Source: Holophagae bacterium
GTDB lineage: Bacteria; Acidobacteriota; Holophagae; Acanthopleuribacterales; Acanthopleuribacteraceae
Assembly (NCBI GenBank): GCA_030429565.1
Contig: JAUIFE010000006.1
Span: 330,741-394,740 of the forward strand
Length of the DNA stretch: 64,000 nucleotides
Direction: 5' to 3'
Shown here: positions 43,637 through 53,118 of the stretch, piece by piece
Numbering within the stretch: position 1 is the stretch's first letter
Layout: each line of letters begins with the position of its first letter
Position numbers and translations under genes: made by a program
The notes under the pieces: model-generated
What the model was told of the DNA's origin: nothing
Seen by the model: only the letters and a program-made list of their open reading frames with translations
The model's database searches: none

Positions 43637-44935
43637 TTAGATGTTGCTCAGTTCTTCAACCGCGCGCTGAACCGTGTCCGATCCGTTTTTGACCCGGCGA
43701 ATCTTGGCGCCGAGGTTGCCGAGTTTGCCTTCCAGGTTGTAGTAGCCGCGGTCCAAGTGGTAAATGCGATCGATGGTGGTTTCCTCGGCGGCAATCAGGC
43801 CGGCGATGACCAGTGAGGCGCTGGCGCGTAAGTCCGTGGCCATGACCTGGGCGCCGGAAAGCGGCGTGGGTCCAATCGTGAGGGCGCGATTGCCGTCGAT
43901 GACAATGTCGGCGCCCATTCGCTTAAGTTCGGGAACGTGGCCGAATCGGTTTTCAAAAATGTTTTCCGAGACGATGGAGGTGCCTTCGGCTTGCGTCATG
44001 GTCGCGATAAATTGGGCTTGCATGTCGGTTGGGAAACCGGGGTGCGGTTCGGTCGTAATGTTGACCGCGCGCAAACCCTCGTGTGGGAAAACCTCAATGC
44101 GATCTGGATGGATTTCCATCGGCAGGCCGGCCTTCTTCATGGCCGCGAGAAAGGCTTCTAAGTGGCGGGGTTCCGTGTTGGTAATCGAAACACGACCGCG
44201 CGTAATCGCCGCGGCACAAACGTAGGTGCCGGTTTCAATGCGGTCGGGAATAATGCGATGGTCACAACCGTGCAGGCGGTCAACGCCTTCAATGACGATA
44301 CGCTCCGTGCCCGCGCCTTCAATGCGCGCGCCCATGGCGATTAACATTTCGGCGAGATCGACAATTTCGGGCTCACAAGCCGCGTTGTCAAGGATGGTGG
44401 TGCCCTCGGCCAGCGTGGCCGCCATCATAATGTTCTCGGTACCGGTGACGGTGACCTTTTCGAAGTTAATATGCGCCCCTTTCAGGCGCTCAGCGCGGGC
44501 GTCGATGTAGCCGTGTTCCAGTTTGATCTCGGCGCCCATTTGTTCCAGTGCTTTGAGGTGCAGGTCAACGGGACGCGCGCCAATAGCGCAGCCTCCCGGT
44601 AAACTGACTTGGGCGCGGCCGAGTCGCGCGAGCAGCGGACCCAACACCAAAATCGAGGCACGCATGGTTTTTACCAATTGGTAGGGGGCAATGTGTGAAT
44701 TGATCTTGGCGCCTTTGATTTCAACCGAATCGTCATTGTCCTCGATCTCGAGGCCCAGTTCGCGGATGAGGTCACACATGGTGTAAATGTCGCGTACCCA
44801 GGGTAAGTTGCTGAGGTTGACCGTACCGGCCGTTAAAATGGAGGCCGCGAGACAGGGCAGCGAGGCGTTTTTGGCGCCGCTAATGCGGACTTCACCTTCG
44901 AGGGGGCCGTTGCCAATGAGAACGAGTTTATCCAT
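43637..44935 (-). CDS. murA: UDP-N-acetylglucosamine 1-carboxyvinyltransferase
   Basis: 432 residues. First committed step of peptidoglycan synthesis (PEP + UDP-GlcNAc), cytosolic. Signatures: ISGAKNASLPCLAASIL with the K-N pair, the catalytic Cys in LPGGCAIGARPVDLHL, GTENIMMAATLAEGTT, DRIETGTY, and PHPGFPTDMQAQF. The presence of Cys in the active site means it is the fosfomycin-sensitive type. ATG after AAAGGATTCTACGC. prmC lies upstream after a 263-bp gap with no gene. Confidence 0.97.
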   Translation of the reverse strand: MDKLVLIGNGPLEGEVRISGAKNASLPCLAASILTAGTVNLSNLPWVRDIYTMCDLIRELGLEIEDNDDSVEIKGAKINSHIAPYQLVKTMRASILVLGPLLARLGRAQVSLPGGCAIGARPVDLHLKALEQMGAEIKLEHGYIDARAERLKGAHINFEKVTVTGTENIMMAATLAEGTTILDNAACEPEIVDLAEMLIAMGARIEGAGTERIVIEGVDRLHGCDHRIIPDRIETGTYVCAAAITRGRVSITNTEPRHLEAFLAAMKKAGLPMEIHPDRIEVFPHEGLRAVNITTEPHPGFPTDMQAQFIATMTQAEGTSIVSENIFENRFGHVPELKRMGADIVIDGNRALTIGPTPLSGAQVMATDLRASASLVIAGLIAAEETTIDRIYHLDRGYYNLEGKLGNLGAKIRRVKNGSDTVQRAVEELSNI

Positions 44936-45198
44936 GCGTAGAATCCTTTAAAAAAACAGCGGTAGGGTTTCGTCGGTTGGGGTTCGGCTAATCGCCATGG
45001 GGGAGTAGGGGATGGGCGCGTTCTTACAGCGCCGTGTCGACCTAGGACATCTTCAACCGGGAACATGAAAACAATATGAAGTCATGATGAACCCCAAAAA
45101 AAGTGCCGAACAACGATCTTGAAATTAACCGCGAATCAAAATCGCGTGGGGGCGAAAGTTGCCGACGAAAGACAGTTGATGCGCGCGGGGATGGCCCT

Positions 45199-46056
45199 TC
45201 AAGCCTTGCGTCCCTTGGGAAAAATCCATAGGAAGCGTGCCACGCCGCTCGCGTCAAGCTCCCAATTGTAATCGTCTCGGTTAAATTTTTGTTCAAGAAA
45301 TGTCGCTAAACTTTGTCGATGTAGGTGAGAAAGTTCGAATGCCGCACAGCCGCCAGGGTTCATATATCGCGCTAAATCGTTCAAAATTCGTTTGATATGG
45401 TCCATGCCGCCGTCGTCACTGAACAGCGCTACATGGGGTTCATGGTCGACCACCGAGGCGTCCAGTACCTCTTCGCGACCCACGTACGGCGGATTGGCCG
45501 TGATTAAATCGAAGGGGGTCTCGTCCGGTAGGGCCGCCCATAAGTCGCCCGCATAACAGGCGACGCGTTCCGACAGCCCCAGCGCGGCCGCGTTTTCAGC
45601 GGTGAGTGCCAGCGCCTCCCGGCTCACATCAGTTAACACCGTCTCGCTTTCCGGGAATGCCGCGGCAAGGCTGAGGCCGATACAGCCTGAGCCACAACAC
45701 AAATCCAGAATGCGCCGAGGCGGGTGGCTGCGATGGGCGCGGATCAGGGCGTCGACCAACCACTCCGTTTCGGGACGGGGGATGAGTGCGCGGTTGTCGA
45801 CCTTAAACTCGTGGTCGAGAAAGGGCAAGCTGCCGAACACGTAAGCCCAGGGTTTGCCCGCCAAAGCTGCTGCCGCAGCCTCGGCGAGTCGTTGCTGCAG
45901 CTCCGCCGGCAAGATCCAGTCGGGCGCCGTTGTTATGAAGCCGGTGCTTTTGCCGGTGTAAGCCGCTGCCAGCGCGCGTAATTCGCGCCGGCTTCGCGCT
46001 CGGTCCGGCTCCGGGAAGCGGATCACTTGTTGTTCGAGGAAATCAGCCCAACGCAT
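45199..46056 (-). CDS. prmC: Release factor glutamine methyltransferase
   Basis: 285 residues. Methylates the Gln of the GGQ motif of release factors. Rossmann motif ILDLCCGSGCIGLSLAAAFPES, the substrate-binding NPPYVGREE motif, and the FELSHLHRQSLATFLEQ end. Its ATG abuts the prfA stop (TAA followed by ATG), the classical prfA-prmC pair. Confidence 0.96.
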   Translation of the reverse strand: MRWADFLEQQVIRFPEPDRARSRRELRALAAAYTGKSTGFITTAPDWILPAELQQRLAEAAAAALAGKPWAYVFGSLPFLDHEFKVDNRALIPRPETEWLVDALIRAHRSHPPRRILDLCCGSGCIGLSLAAAFPESETVLTDVSREALALTAENAAALGLSERVACYAGDLWAALPDETPFDLITANPPYVGREEVLDASVVDHEPHVALFSDDGGMDHIKRILNDLARYMNPGGCAAFELSHLHRQSLATFLEQKFNRDDYNWELDASGVARFLWIFPKGRKA

Positions 46057-47157
46057 TTAGGCGTTCTCGCCGAACGCGTCCTTAATGCGTTGCGCCTCGA
46101 AATTGGAGCGACAGGCTTCCACCATTTCCTTCATGCCACCGTTCATGAAGTCGTTTAATTGATAGAGTGTGACCTTGATACGGTGGTCGGTGACGCGGCC
46201 TTGCGGGAAATTGTAGGTGCGGATCTTTTCGGAGCGGTCACCACTGCCGACCATGCTCTTGCGGTCGGCGGCAATTTTTTCCTGTTGCTCGCGTAGCTTG
46301 AGGTCGTACAGGTGTGCGCGCAAAACGCGCATCGCTTTTTCGCGGTTTTTGATTTGAGACCGCTCGTCCTGACATTGCACCACGACGCCGGTCGGCATGT
46401 GCGTGATGCGTACCGCTGAGTCTGTCGTGTTGACGTGCTGGCCACCGGCGCCGGAACTGCGGTAGGTATCGATTTTCAGGTCGGTGTCTTTGACCTCGAT
46501 GTCGACGTCCTCTGCTTCCGGCATAATGGCGACGGTAATCGCCGAGGTGTGCACGCGACCCTGTGATTCGGTTTTGGGCACGCGTTGCACGCGATGGGTA
46601 CCGCTTTCGTATTTTAGCTGGGAGAACACGTCGTTGCCTTCGACGACCGCCGTCACTTCTTTGTAACCGCCGATGCCGGACTCACTGATGCTGGAAACGG
46701 TCAGCTTCCAACCGTTGGTTTCGGCGAATCGCTGGTAGGCGCGGAACATCTCTTGTGCGAACAGCGCCGCTTCCTCGCCGCCGGTGCCGGCGCGAATCTC
46801 GAGCACGACGTTGTTGCCGTCGAGTGGATCTTTGGGCAGCAACAAGCGCTGCAGATCGAAAAAGGCCTGCTCCACCCGTTCCTTGGTTTCGGGCAAGGCC
46901 TCGCGGGCCATCTCAATCAATTCGGGATCTTCGTTTTTGCCGGACAGAACCGCTTCATATTCGGTCAAATCGTCGTTGGCCTCGTGGTACTCACGGTGGG
47001 CGGCGATAATGGGTTCCAAATCGCGATATTGCTTGGCTAAGCCGCTGTAGCGTTTGGCGTCGGCAATGACGGAAGGGTCGGCCATCTGTTCTTCGACATT
47101 GCGAAATTGGTGCACGACGGATTCAAGCTGTTTGAGAACGGTTTCCTTAATACTCAC
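46057..47157 (-). CDS. prfA: Peptide chain release factor 1
   Basis: 366 residues from the GTG at 47157, preceded by AAAGGAAA; the frame is open a further 69 nt but earlier codons have no family support. Domain I-II with EIRAGTGGEEAALFA, the PKTESQGRVHTSA segment, the codon-recognition region, the GGQ motif SSGAGGQHVN and a C-terminal VTDHRIK. The HTSA/TVAIMPE signature distinguishes RF1 from RF2. Directly upstream of prmC, one operon. Confidence 0.96.
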   Translation of the reverse strand: MSIKETVLKQLESVVHQFRNVEEQMADPSVIADAKRYSGLAKQYRDLEPIIAAHREYHEANDDLTEYEAVLSGKNEDPELIEMAREALPETKERVEQAFFDLQRLLLPKDPLDGNNVVLEIRAGTGGEEAALFAQEMFRAYQRFAETNGWKLTVSSISESGIGGYKEVTAVVEGNDVFSQLKYESGTHRVQRVPKTESQGRVHTSAITVAIMPEAEDVDIEVKDTDLKIDTYRSSGAGGQHVNTTDSAVRITHMPTGVVVQCQDERSQIKNREKAMRVLRAHLYDLKLREQQEKIAADRKSMVGSGDRSEKIRTYNFPQGRVTDHRIKVTLYQLNDFMNGGMKEMVEACRSNFEAQRIKDAFGENA

Positions 47158-47226
47158 GGTGATTTCCTTTTGCCAGGGTGGCGAACAAACGATTCGGCGG
47201 TAGGCGGCGCCGCGCTGGGTGGACAC

Positions 47227-47267
47227 AAAAAAACCCCGCGAACGGCCGGAGCCGCGCGAGGTTTTCG
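47227..47267 (-). terminator. Terminator downstream of the TPR/pseudopilin-like lipoprotein gene
   Basis: An AACCCCGCG / CGCGAGGTT stem with one mismatch, a nested GGC/GCC stem, and an A-run at 47227-47233 that reads as a U-run on the minus strand. It separates the lipoprotein gene from prfA. Confidence 0.7.
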
Positions 47268-47285
47268 GGATGACGGATGGGTTTG

Positions 47286-47855
47286 CTACTCTTCGAAAAT
47301 GCTTTCAATCTCTTTGTTGTCGCGGTAGAAGAGGTCGAGGTCCTGACCGGTACCACCTGGCAAACCGTCTTTGCCGAAGGATCCCAGCACAAAGCCGTCC
47401 GGCGCACGGCGCGGAATGCGCTCTGAGCTGTAGGTGGGCTTGTAGTAAATGGGGTTACCCCAGGGATCGACCCATTCCGGGTTGACCACCGCCGGCAATT
47501 TTTTCATGTCCTCGGGGGTGATGGGATAAGCCAAAAATCGCACGCGGTAGTTGTCGAGGGCGCGGTTAATGCGTGAAAACTTGGAGCGAATTTCATCGCG
47601 GTCGTTTTTTAGAACCAAGTCCTGCAGGCGCTGGAATTCTTCAATCATCTGCTCGGAACGAGGACCGTACTCGGTTTCACCGTAGTCGATTTGAATGCGC
47701 TGCAGAATCTCAATCGCCTGACTGAATTGGCGGCGCTCGGAATACAGTTCCGCGCGTTCGTACAACAGCTTGGCTTTTTCCGCTTTTTCGTCTTTGCAGG
47801 CGGTAAGCCCACCGACGACGAGTAGTGCGAAACAGACCTGAATCAATAATTTCAT
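47286..47855 (-). CDS. Lipoprotein with TPR-like N-terminus and pseudopilin (GspG)-like C-terminus
   Basis: 189 residues from the ATG at 47855. Lipobox GLTAC at about 16-20 gives a lipidated cysteine. Residues 25-75 form helical TPR-like repeats (LLYERAELYSERRQFSQAIEIL). The C-terminal 75 residues match the T2SS major-pseudopilin globular domain: WVDPWGNPIYYKP and APDGFVLGSFGKDGLPGGTGQD, with the DG/GNP turns that normally hold Ca2+ in GspG. But no pilin prepilin helix is present; the lipid anchor replaces it. A lipid-tethered protein with a pseudopilin head; role unknown, maybe in secretion or envelope assembly (inference). Confidence 0.78.
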   Translation of the reverse strand: MKLLIQVCFALLVVGGLTACKDEKAEKAKLLYERAELYSERRQFSQAIEILQRIQIDYGETEYGPRSEQMIEEFQRLQDLVLKNDRDEIRSKFSRINRALDNYRVRFLAYPITPEDMKKLPAVVNPEWVDPWGNPIYYKPTYSSERIPRRAPDGFVLGSFGKDGLPGGTGQDLDLFYRDNKEIESIFEE

Positions 47856-48050
47856 TGGACACACCCTCTCGATTTATCCCATAAATATGGCCATTATAAC
47901 CCTATCCGCCGCAACCACGAGGCCCGTTTTTACCAAGATCGTAAGCGGGTACAGCTTCTGGCGAAGGGCGTTTGGGGCGAACCCCGTCGGAGGCCGGTGG
48001 GGCGTTTTGAGGAAAGCCTTGGGACGCAACAGTTTGGCTGCTTGGTCGGC

Positions 48051-49787
48051 CTATTTCAGGTGCTCGCGTATGCTCTGCGCGATGCGCGGGCCTACGATTT
48101 GGGCCAGTTGGGTTTGGTCGGCATCGCGGATGCGTTTGACGCTGCCAAAATGGTGCAACAGTTTTTTTATACGGGTCGGCCCCAAACCGGGGATCTCTTC
48201 CAGTTGTGAGTGAACCATGGCCTTGGCCCGCTTCTGGCGGTGAAAAGTAATACCGAAGCGGTGTGCTTCGTTGCGAATGTGCTGCATCAAACGCAGCGCC
48301 GGCTCGTGGTGGGGAATGGCCACTGGTTCATTGGTGTGCGTGCGGTAAATCAACTCCTCGCGCTTGGCCAGACCAATCAGAGGATGATCGCCCAAACCCA
48401 ATTCCTGCAATACCTCATGGGCCGCATGCAACTGACCCAAACCACCGTCGACGATGATCAGATCGGGCAAATCCTTCGCTTCGTCGAGCAGACGGCGATA
48501 TCGGCGTCCGACAACCTCCGCCATCGAAGCGAAATCGTTGGGGCCCTCCACTGTCTTAATATTGAACTTGCGGTAGTTCTTTTTGTCGGGGCGACCGTCG
48601 TAAAACGACACCATTGACGCTACCGAGTGGGTGCCCATCGTATTACTGATATCGAAACACTCCATGCGTTTGGGTAACTGTGACAAAGCCAGTACATCCG
48701 CCAGTTGGACGACACCCGGGTGTTCCTCTTTTTCGGCCGCCTGCAGTTCCAGATTGGCGTTTAAGGTTTGACGGGTCATTTCCAGCAAACGCATTTTTGT
48801 GCCCCGTTGGGGGACCGTCACTTGAATCGCGCGTTTCTCGCGTGCCGTCATCGCTTCGGCCAACATAGACAAACCATCTTCGTTTTCCACCACAATTTCG
48901 TCAGGTGGATCCTCGTGGTTTAAGTAGTAATGGGTCAGCCATTTACCGATGTCACTGAGCGCATCGTCTTCCAGATCAACCTTAAACTGGGCGCTGCGTA
49001 CCACCGCGCCCGCGCGAATGACCGTGATCAAAATGACGACTTCCCAGCCCTCGACCCGAGCCACCACGACGTCGAGCCTGGCGTAACTGAGGTTGGCCAC
49101 TTGTTGGTTGAGCTGAACCCGTGTGACCAGACCCAGCAGGTCGCGAAAGTAAGCAGCTCGTTCGTAAGCCATATCGGCCGCCGCCGCCTGCATTTGCTCG
49201 GATATTTCCACCACCAAGTCGTCGCGTTTGCCTTGCAAAAACAGCCGTGCACGCGTGATGCCGCCCATATACTCGTCCTCGTTCACCAAAAACGCACAAG
49301 GCGCGTCGCAACGTTTTATATGGTATTGCAAACACGGGCGATACTCTTTTTCTCCCAGCTTTAAATCGCAATTGCGCACTTTAAAGTGCTGGTGCATGAG
49401 TTTAATTGCCTGGCGAGCGGCTTTGGCATTTGGGAATGGCCCGAAAATGTCGCCTTTTTTTTGGCGACGACGCGTAAAAGTCACTCGTGGAAAAGGTTCT
49501 TTGGTGATGCGTATATAGGGGTACGTTTTGTCATCGCGCAGCAGAACATTGAAATGCGGCTTGTTGTTTTTTATGAAACTGTTTTCCAGCAGCAAGGCTT
49601 CCGATTCGGTTTGTGTAATCACAATTTCCAAATGTTGGATGCGGGCAATCATGCGCTCAATGCGCGGCGATTTGAGACTTTTTTGGAAATAGCTGCGCAC
49701 GCGTGCACGCAAATTGCGCGCTTTGCCAACGTACAACAGCTTGCGCTTTTCGTCGGAAAACAAGTACACGCCGGGTGCGATCGGCAA
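48051..49787 (-). CDS. uvrC: UvrABC excinuclease subunit C
   Basis: At least 578 residues. UvrC makes both cuts in nucleotide-excision repair. GIY-YIG domain at the start (PIAPGVYLF...YVGKARNLRARVRSYF), UVR helices, the RNase H-like C-terminal nuclease (MECFDISNTMGTHSVASMVSF, DLIIVDGGLGQL) and a helix-hairpin-helix tail (EEIPGLGPTRIKKLL). The nearest standard start is a TTG at 49787 just before PIAPGVY, leaving almost no N-terminus; the frame continues upstream to about 49829 with plausible coding (IKEVPEHLQKQLKEL). See findings on a possible ATT start. Confidence 0.93.
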   Translation of the reverse strand: MPIAPGVYLFSDEKRKLLYVGKARNLRARVRSYFQKSLKSPRIERMIARIQHLEIVITQTESEALLLENSFIKNNKPHFNVLLRDDKTYPYIRITKEPFPRVTFTRRRQKKGDIFGPFPNAKAARQAIKLMHQHFKVRNCDLKLGEKEYRPCLQYHIKRCDAPCAFLVNEDEYMGGITRARLFLQGKRDDLVVEISEQMQAAAADMAYERAAYFRDLLGLVTRVQLNQQVANLSYARLDVVVARVEGWEVVILITVIRAGAVVRSAQFKVDLEDDALSDIGKWLTHYYLNHEDPPDEIVVENEDGLSMLAEAMTAREKRAIQVTVPQRGTKMRLLEMTRQTLNANLELQAAEKEEHPGVVQLADVLALSQLPKRMECFDISNTMGTHSVASMVSFYDGRPDKKNYRKFNIKTVEGPNDFASMAEVVGRRYRRLLDEAKDLPDLIIVDGGLGQLHAAHEVLQELGLGDHPLIGLAKREELIYRTHTNEPVAIPHHEPALRLMQHIRNEAHRFGITFHRQKRAKAMVHSQLEEIPGLGPTRIKKLLHHFGSVKRIRDADQTQLAQIVGPRIAQSIREHLK

Positions 49788-49990
49788 CTCTTTTAGTTGT
49801 TTTTGTAGATGTTCGGGAACCTCTTTAATGGCCGTATACCCCTTCGCTTGATGCCAACAGCAAATTACAGCTTCAAGATCATATCAAGGAAGGCGCCGGC
49901 AAGGCGATAGCCTACTGGTTCCCGGCTACTGTTGCGCTCTGATGGTGAGGCGAACGCGGCGGCCGTCGAGGACGGTCGCGCCGCGGATGC

Positions 49991-51799
49991 TTAGGCGTCG
50001 AGTTCGAACGGGAACTCGGGAAACACAAAATCCTCGATGGGGTTGCTCGCCGGACGCAGCTTTACCGTACGCTCAAAGACCTTAAAGGCTTCTTCCTGAA
50101 GGTTGAGTGCCAACAAGATCATGCCGTAGTGGTAGAGGTGTTTGATGGTTTCCTGCATCGACAAGGCGTTTTCCAAAAGTTCGAGCGCTTCCTCGAGACG
50201 ACCCTGTTTGAAGTAGACCCAACCCAAGGCGTCGAGTGCATTGTGGCGGAACTCAGGTGGGCTCATTTGCAGCGTTTCCTTGGCCAATTCCTCGGCGGCT
50301 TTGAGGTCTTGACCCAGATCGGCCTTGGTGAGCGCCAAGCCGTAATTGGCGATGGTGCGGCCGTATCCGTTGGGGAAGACCTCGGCCATCTCGGTCAGTG
50401 AGGCGACCGCTTCGTCGTAGCGGGCCAAGGCGCGAAAGGACTCCATCTCCAGCGTGTAGGCCATGCAGCGCGCGGCGTCGGGTAGTTCCATCGACATTGT
50501 TTTTTGGATGGCTTTGAGCGTTTCCTCGTAGCGTTTCAAACTGAAGGTGACAATGGCGTAGCTCAGGCGCAACGGATAGCTTTCCGGGAATTGCTTCACC
50601 AACTGGCGGTAGTGCGGCAATGCTTGTTTGAGCTTGCCCTTGCCGACCAAACCCTCGGCGAACTCAAGGCGCTGCAGGTCGTCGCCGGCAATTTCCGTGT
50701 CGCCCTCGAGTTCCGGTGGGTTCTCCATAACGGGGTCCTCGGAAACCCCTAAGCGATTGGGGTTGAGTTCCATCGCCCGCGCAAAACAAGCGCGTGCTTT
50801 GCGCGTCCAGCCGCGTTCCAAGTACACCATGCCAAGGGTGAACACCGCTTCCTCGTGTTCGGGATCCAATTCGGTGGCTTCGCTCAAGTAATCAATGGCT
50901 TCCTTGAGTTTGTTTTGTTTCTTGGCGATGATGCCCAACAAGTAAGCGGTCTGCGCTTGTGGTTCTTGGTGCGCCGATTGTAACAGCAACGGCTGGGCGG
51001 CGATGTACTCGCCTTCGGCCACATACAAGGCACCCAGGCTGAGCATGGCGCGCGGGTGGGTCGGGTTCACTTCCAGGCATTCACTCAGGTAGCGTCGTGC
51101 GGCCTCGCGCTCGCCCTCGTCAAAATGGTGTAAACCGAGCAAAAGCAAGGCGCCCGCATGATCGGGTTTGGCGGCCAGGGCGATTTCCAAATAACCCCGT
51201 GCCTCTTCGCTTTTGCCGAGCTGGTGCTCGTCTTCGGCCAAATAAAAGGCCAGCTCGTAGTTGGCTTGGTCGAGGTTTAACGCCTTGCTGAGAATTTCCG
51301 TGCTTTCCGAAAAGCGGTCGGAATAAATCAGCAGTTCGGCTTCTTCAATCAGCTTGAGGAAGGTTGCGCGGTGTTGCGTTTCGCCGCGATAAAGCGCGAC
51401 AAATCGGTTTTTCATGTGGGAGAAACGCTCGCGGTGGCGCGCTTCCTCCATTTGCTCGGCGAGGGTGGTTTCCCAGCGCTGGTACAACAGATCTTCGCGC
51501 AAGAGTTTCGATTCTTTCAGCGTATCGACGAGGGCGGTCACGCCCGCGCGCGTTACAAAGGCGTTGCGCTCGAACATGTCCTGGGCTTCGCCCAACCGCG
51601 CCACCTGTTCCTGGAGCTGGTTGGTCAGTTCTTCCAAATGGGAAATGCGTTCGAGGAAATGGTCTTCCATCGAGAGTCGCGGTAGGTCGGGCTCTTCCCA
51701 GCGTTGGTTGCCGCCCAGCAATAACAACTTATTGCCACATTTCGTGCAAACCTGATTGCCCGCCTCGTTGGCGGTGGTGCAGTGTTGGCAGTAGATCAA
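49991..51799 (-). CDS. Zinc-ribbon TPR protein
   Basis: 602 residues. An N-terminal zinc ribbon with CQHC (4-7) and CTKC (18-21) Cys pairs, then a coiled coil (about 45-100) and about 12 TPR-like repeats over 130-590 (for example ALLLLGLHHFDEGEREAARRYL and FTLGMVYLERGWTRKARACF). No signal peptide. TPR domains mediate protein binding; partner unknown. TTG start overlapping the ispG stop in a TTGA. It may be co-translated with ispG, but functional coupling is not obvious. Confidence 0.82.
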   Translation of the reverse strand: MIYCQHCTTANEAGNQVCTKCGNKLLLLGGNQRWEEPDLPRLSMEDHFLERISHLEELTNQLQEQVARLGEAQDMFERNAFVTRAGVTALVDTLKESKLLREDLLYQRWETTLAEQMEEARHRERFSHMKNRFVALYRGETQHRATFLKLIEEAELLIYSDRFSESTEILSKALNLDQANYELAFYLAEDEHQLGKSEEARGYLEIALAAKPDHAGALLLLGLHHFDEGEREAARRYLSECLEVNPTHPRAMLSLGALYVAEGEYIAAQPLLLQSAHQEPQAQTAYLLGIIAKKQNKLKEAIDYLSEATELDPEHEEAVFTLGMVYLERGWTRKARACFARAMELNPNRLGVSEDPVMENPPELEGDTEIAGDDLQRLEFAEGLVGKGKLKQALPHYRQLVKQFPESYPLRLSYAIVTFSLKRYEETLKAIQKTMSMELPDAARCMAYTLEMESFRALARYDEAVASLTEMAEVFPNGYGRTIANYGLALTKADLGQDLKAAEELAKETLQMSPPEFRHNALDALGWVYFKQGRLEEALELLENALSMQETIKHLYHYGMILLALNLQEEAFKVFERTVKLRPASNPIEDFVFPEFPFELDA

Positions 51800-52986
51800 G
51801 ATAAAGCTGCCTTTCGCGCCGGCGGTTCTTCCCAGCGCCCGTCTTCCTTAATGAGGGCGATCAACTTGGTGACGCCCTCGTCTTCGGGTACGTTTTTGAG
51901 GATTTCTTCGCGGCCGCGGTAAATGGCGACGCGGCCGAGGCCTTTACCGACATAACCGTAATCGGCGTCGGCCATTTCACCCGGCCCGTTGACAATACAA
52001 CCCATAATCGCGATGTCGAGGCCTTTGAGGTGTTCCGTGGCGGCGCGCACTTTGGGGACGACTTCGGTGAGGTTGAATTTGGTGCGCCCGCAACTGGGGC
52101 AGGCGATGAACTCGACCTTGGTTTTGCGCAGGCCCAGTGCTTGCAGAATGTCGTAACACACCGGAATCTCTTGCAACGGGTCTTCGGCCAGGGAAACGCG
52201 AATGGTGTCGCCGATTCCTTCCGCCAACAAGGTGGCGATGCCCGCCGTCGATTTGACCCGTGCGTATTGACCGTCGCCCGCTTCCGTCACGCCCAGGTGC
52301 AAGGGGTAGGCGTTCATGCGATCGGCCCAGCGCCGTGCGATTAAGCGATTGGCGGCCAGCATGACCGGCACGCGCGACGCTTTTAGCGAGACGACGATGT
52401 CGTAAAAGCCTTCGTCTTCGCAGATGTCGATAAACTCGAGCGCGCTTTCTACCATGCCTTCCGGTGTGTCGCCGTGGATGAATAACATGCGTTCGCTCAG
52501 CGAGCCGTGGTTGACACCAATGCGCATGGCGGTGCCGTTTTGTTTGCAAGCCGCAATGACCTTCACCATTTGTTCGCGGATTTTGTTCTGCTCTTCGCGA
52601 ATTTCGGCGTCGCTGTATTCTTCGTCTGGGTTACGCCGCTTAAAGACAAACAAGCCCGGGTTGATGCGAATCTTGTCCACATAGCGCGAGACTTCTTGGG
52701 CGATTTTGGCACCGTTGTGGTGGATGTCGGCCACCAACGGGATGCGGTCTTTACCCAACTTGGCGAGGCCGTCGCGAATCAAACCTAGATGGTGCGCGTC
52801 CTTGAGGTTGGGTGTGGTGACGCGAATGATTTCACAGCCCGCGTCGTGAAGTTTGAGGATTTCGTCGACACAGCCTTGGATATTGGCCGTGTCCTCCACG
52901 ATCATCGACTGGACCGCAACGGGTTGGTTGCCGCCGATGGTGATGCCGCCAATAGCGACCTCGCGGGTTAAAATCCGTTTAATCAT
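51796..52986 (-). CDS. ispG: 4-Hydroxy-3-methylbut-2-en-1-yl diphosphate synthase (flavodoxin/ferredoxin-dependent)
   Basis: 396 residues from the ATG at 52986, preceded by GGGAG. Penultimate enzyme of the MEP isoprenoid pathway, [4Fe-4S]. Signatures: QPVAVQSMIVEDTANIQ, VADIHHNGAKIA, INPGLF, MRIGVNHGSLSERM, and the cluster cysteines in CPSCGRTKFNL and GCIVNGPGEMADADYG. The organism thus uses the MEP route. Followed by the TPR gene with a 4-bp overlap. Confidence 0.97.
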   Translation of the reverse strand: MIKRILTREVAIGGITIGGNQPVAVQSMIVEDTANIQGCVDEILKLHDAGCEIIRVTTPNLKDAHHLGLIRDGLAKLGKDRIPLVADIHHNGAKIAQEVSRYVDKIRINPGLFVFKRRNPDEEYSDAEIREEQNKIREQMVKVIAACKQNGTAMRIGVNHGSLSERMLFIHGDTPEGMVESALEFIDICEDEGFYDIVVSLKASRVPVMLAANRLIARRWADRMNAYPLHLGVTEAGDGQYARVKSTAGIATLLAEGIGDTIRVSLAEDPLQEIPVCYDILQALGLRKTKVEFIACPSCGRTKFNLTEVVPKVRAATEHLKGLDIAIMGCIVNGPGEMADADYGYVGKGLGRVAIYRGREEILKNVPEDEGVTKLIALIKEDGRWEEPPARKAALS

Positions 52987-53118
52987 GATAGGCTCCCGTC
53001 GGCGCGGTGCGCCGCTGCTTTCATCGCAAGCCATACTATAAAACAGATCGACACGACAACCAACTCCCGAGCCGTGTCCTTGCCCGTCGCCGTGCCCCGA
53101 GGTTCGGCTGTTTTTGGT

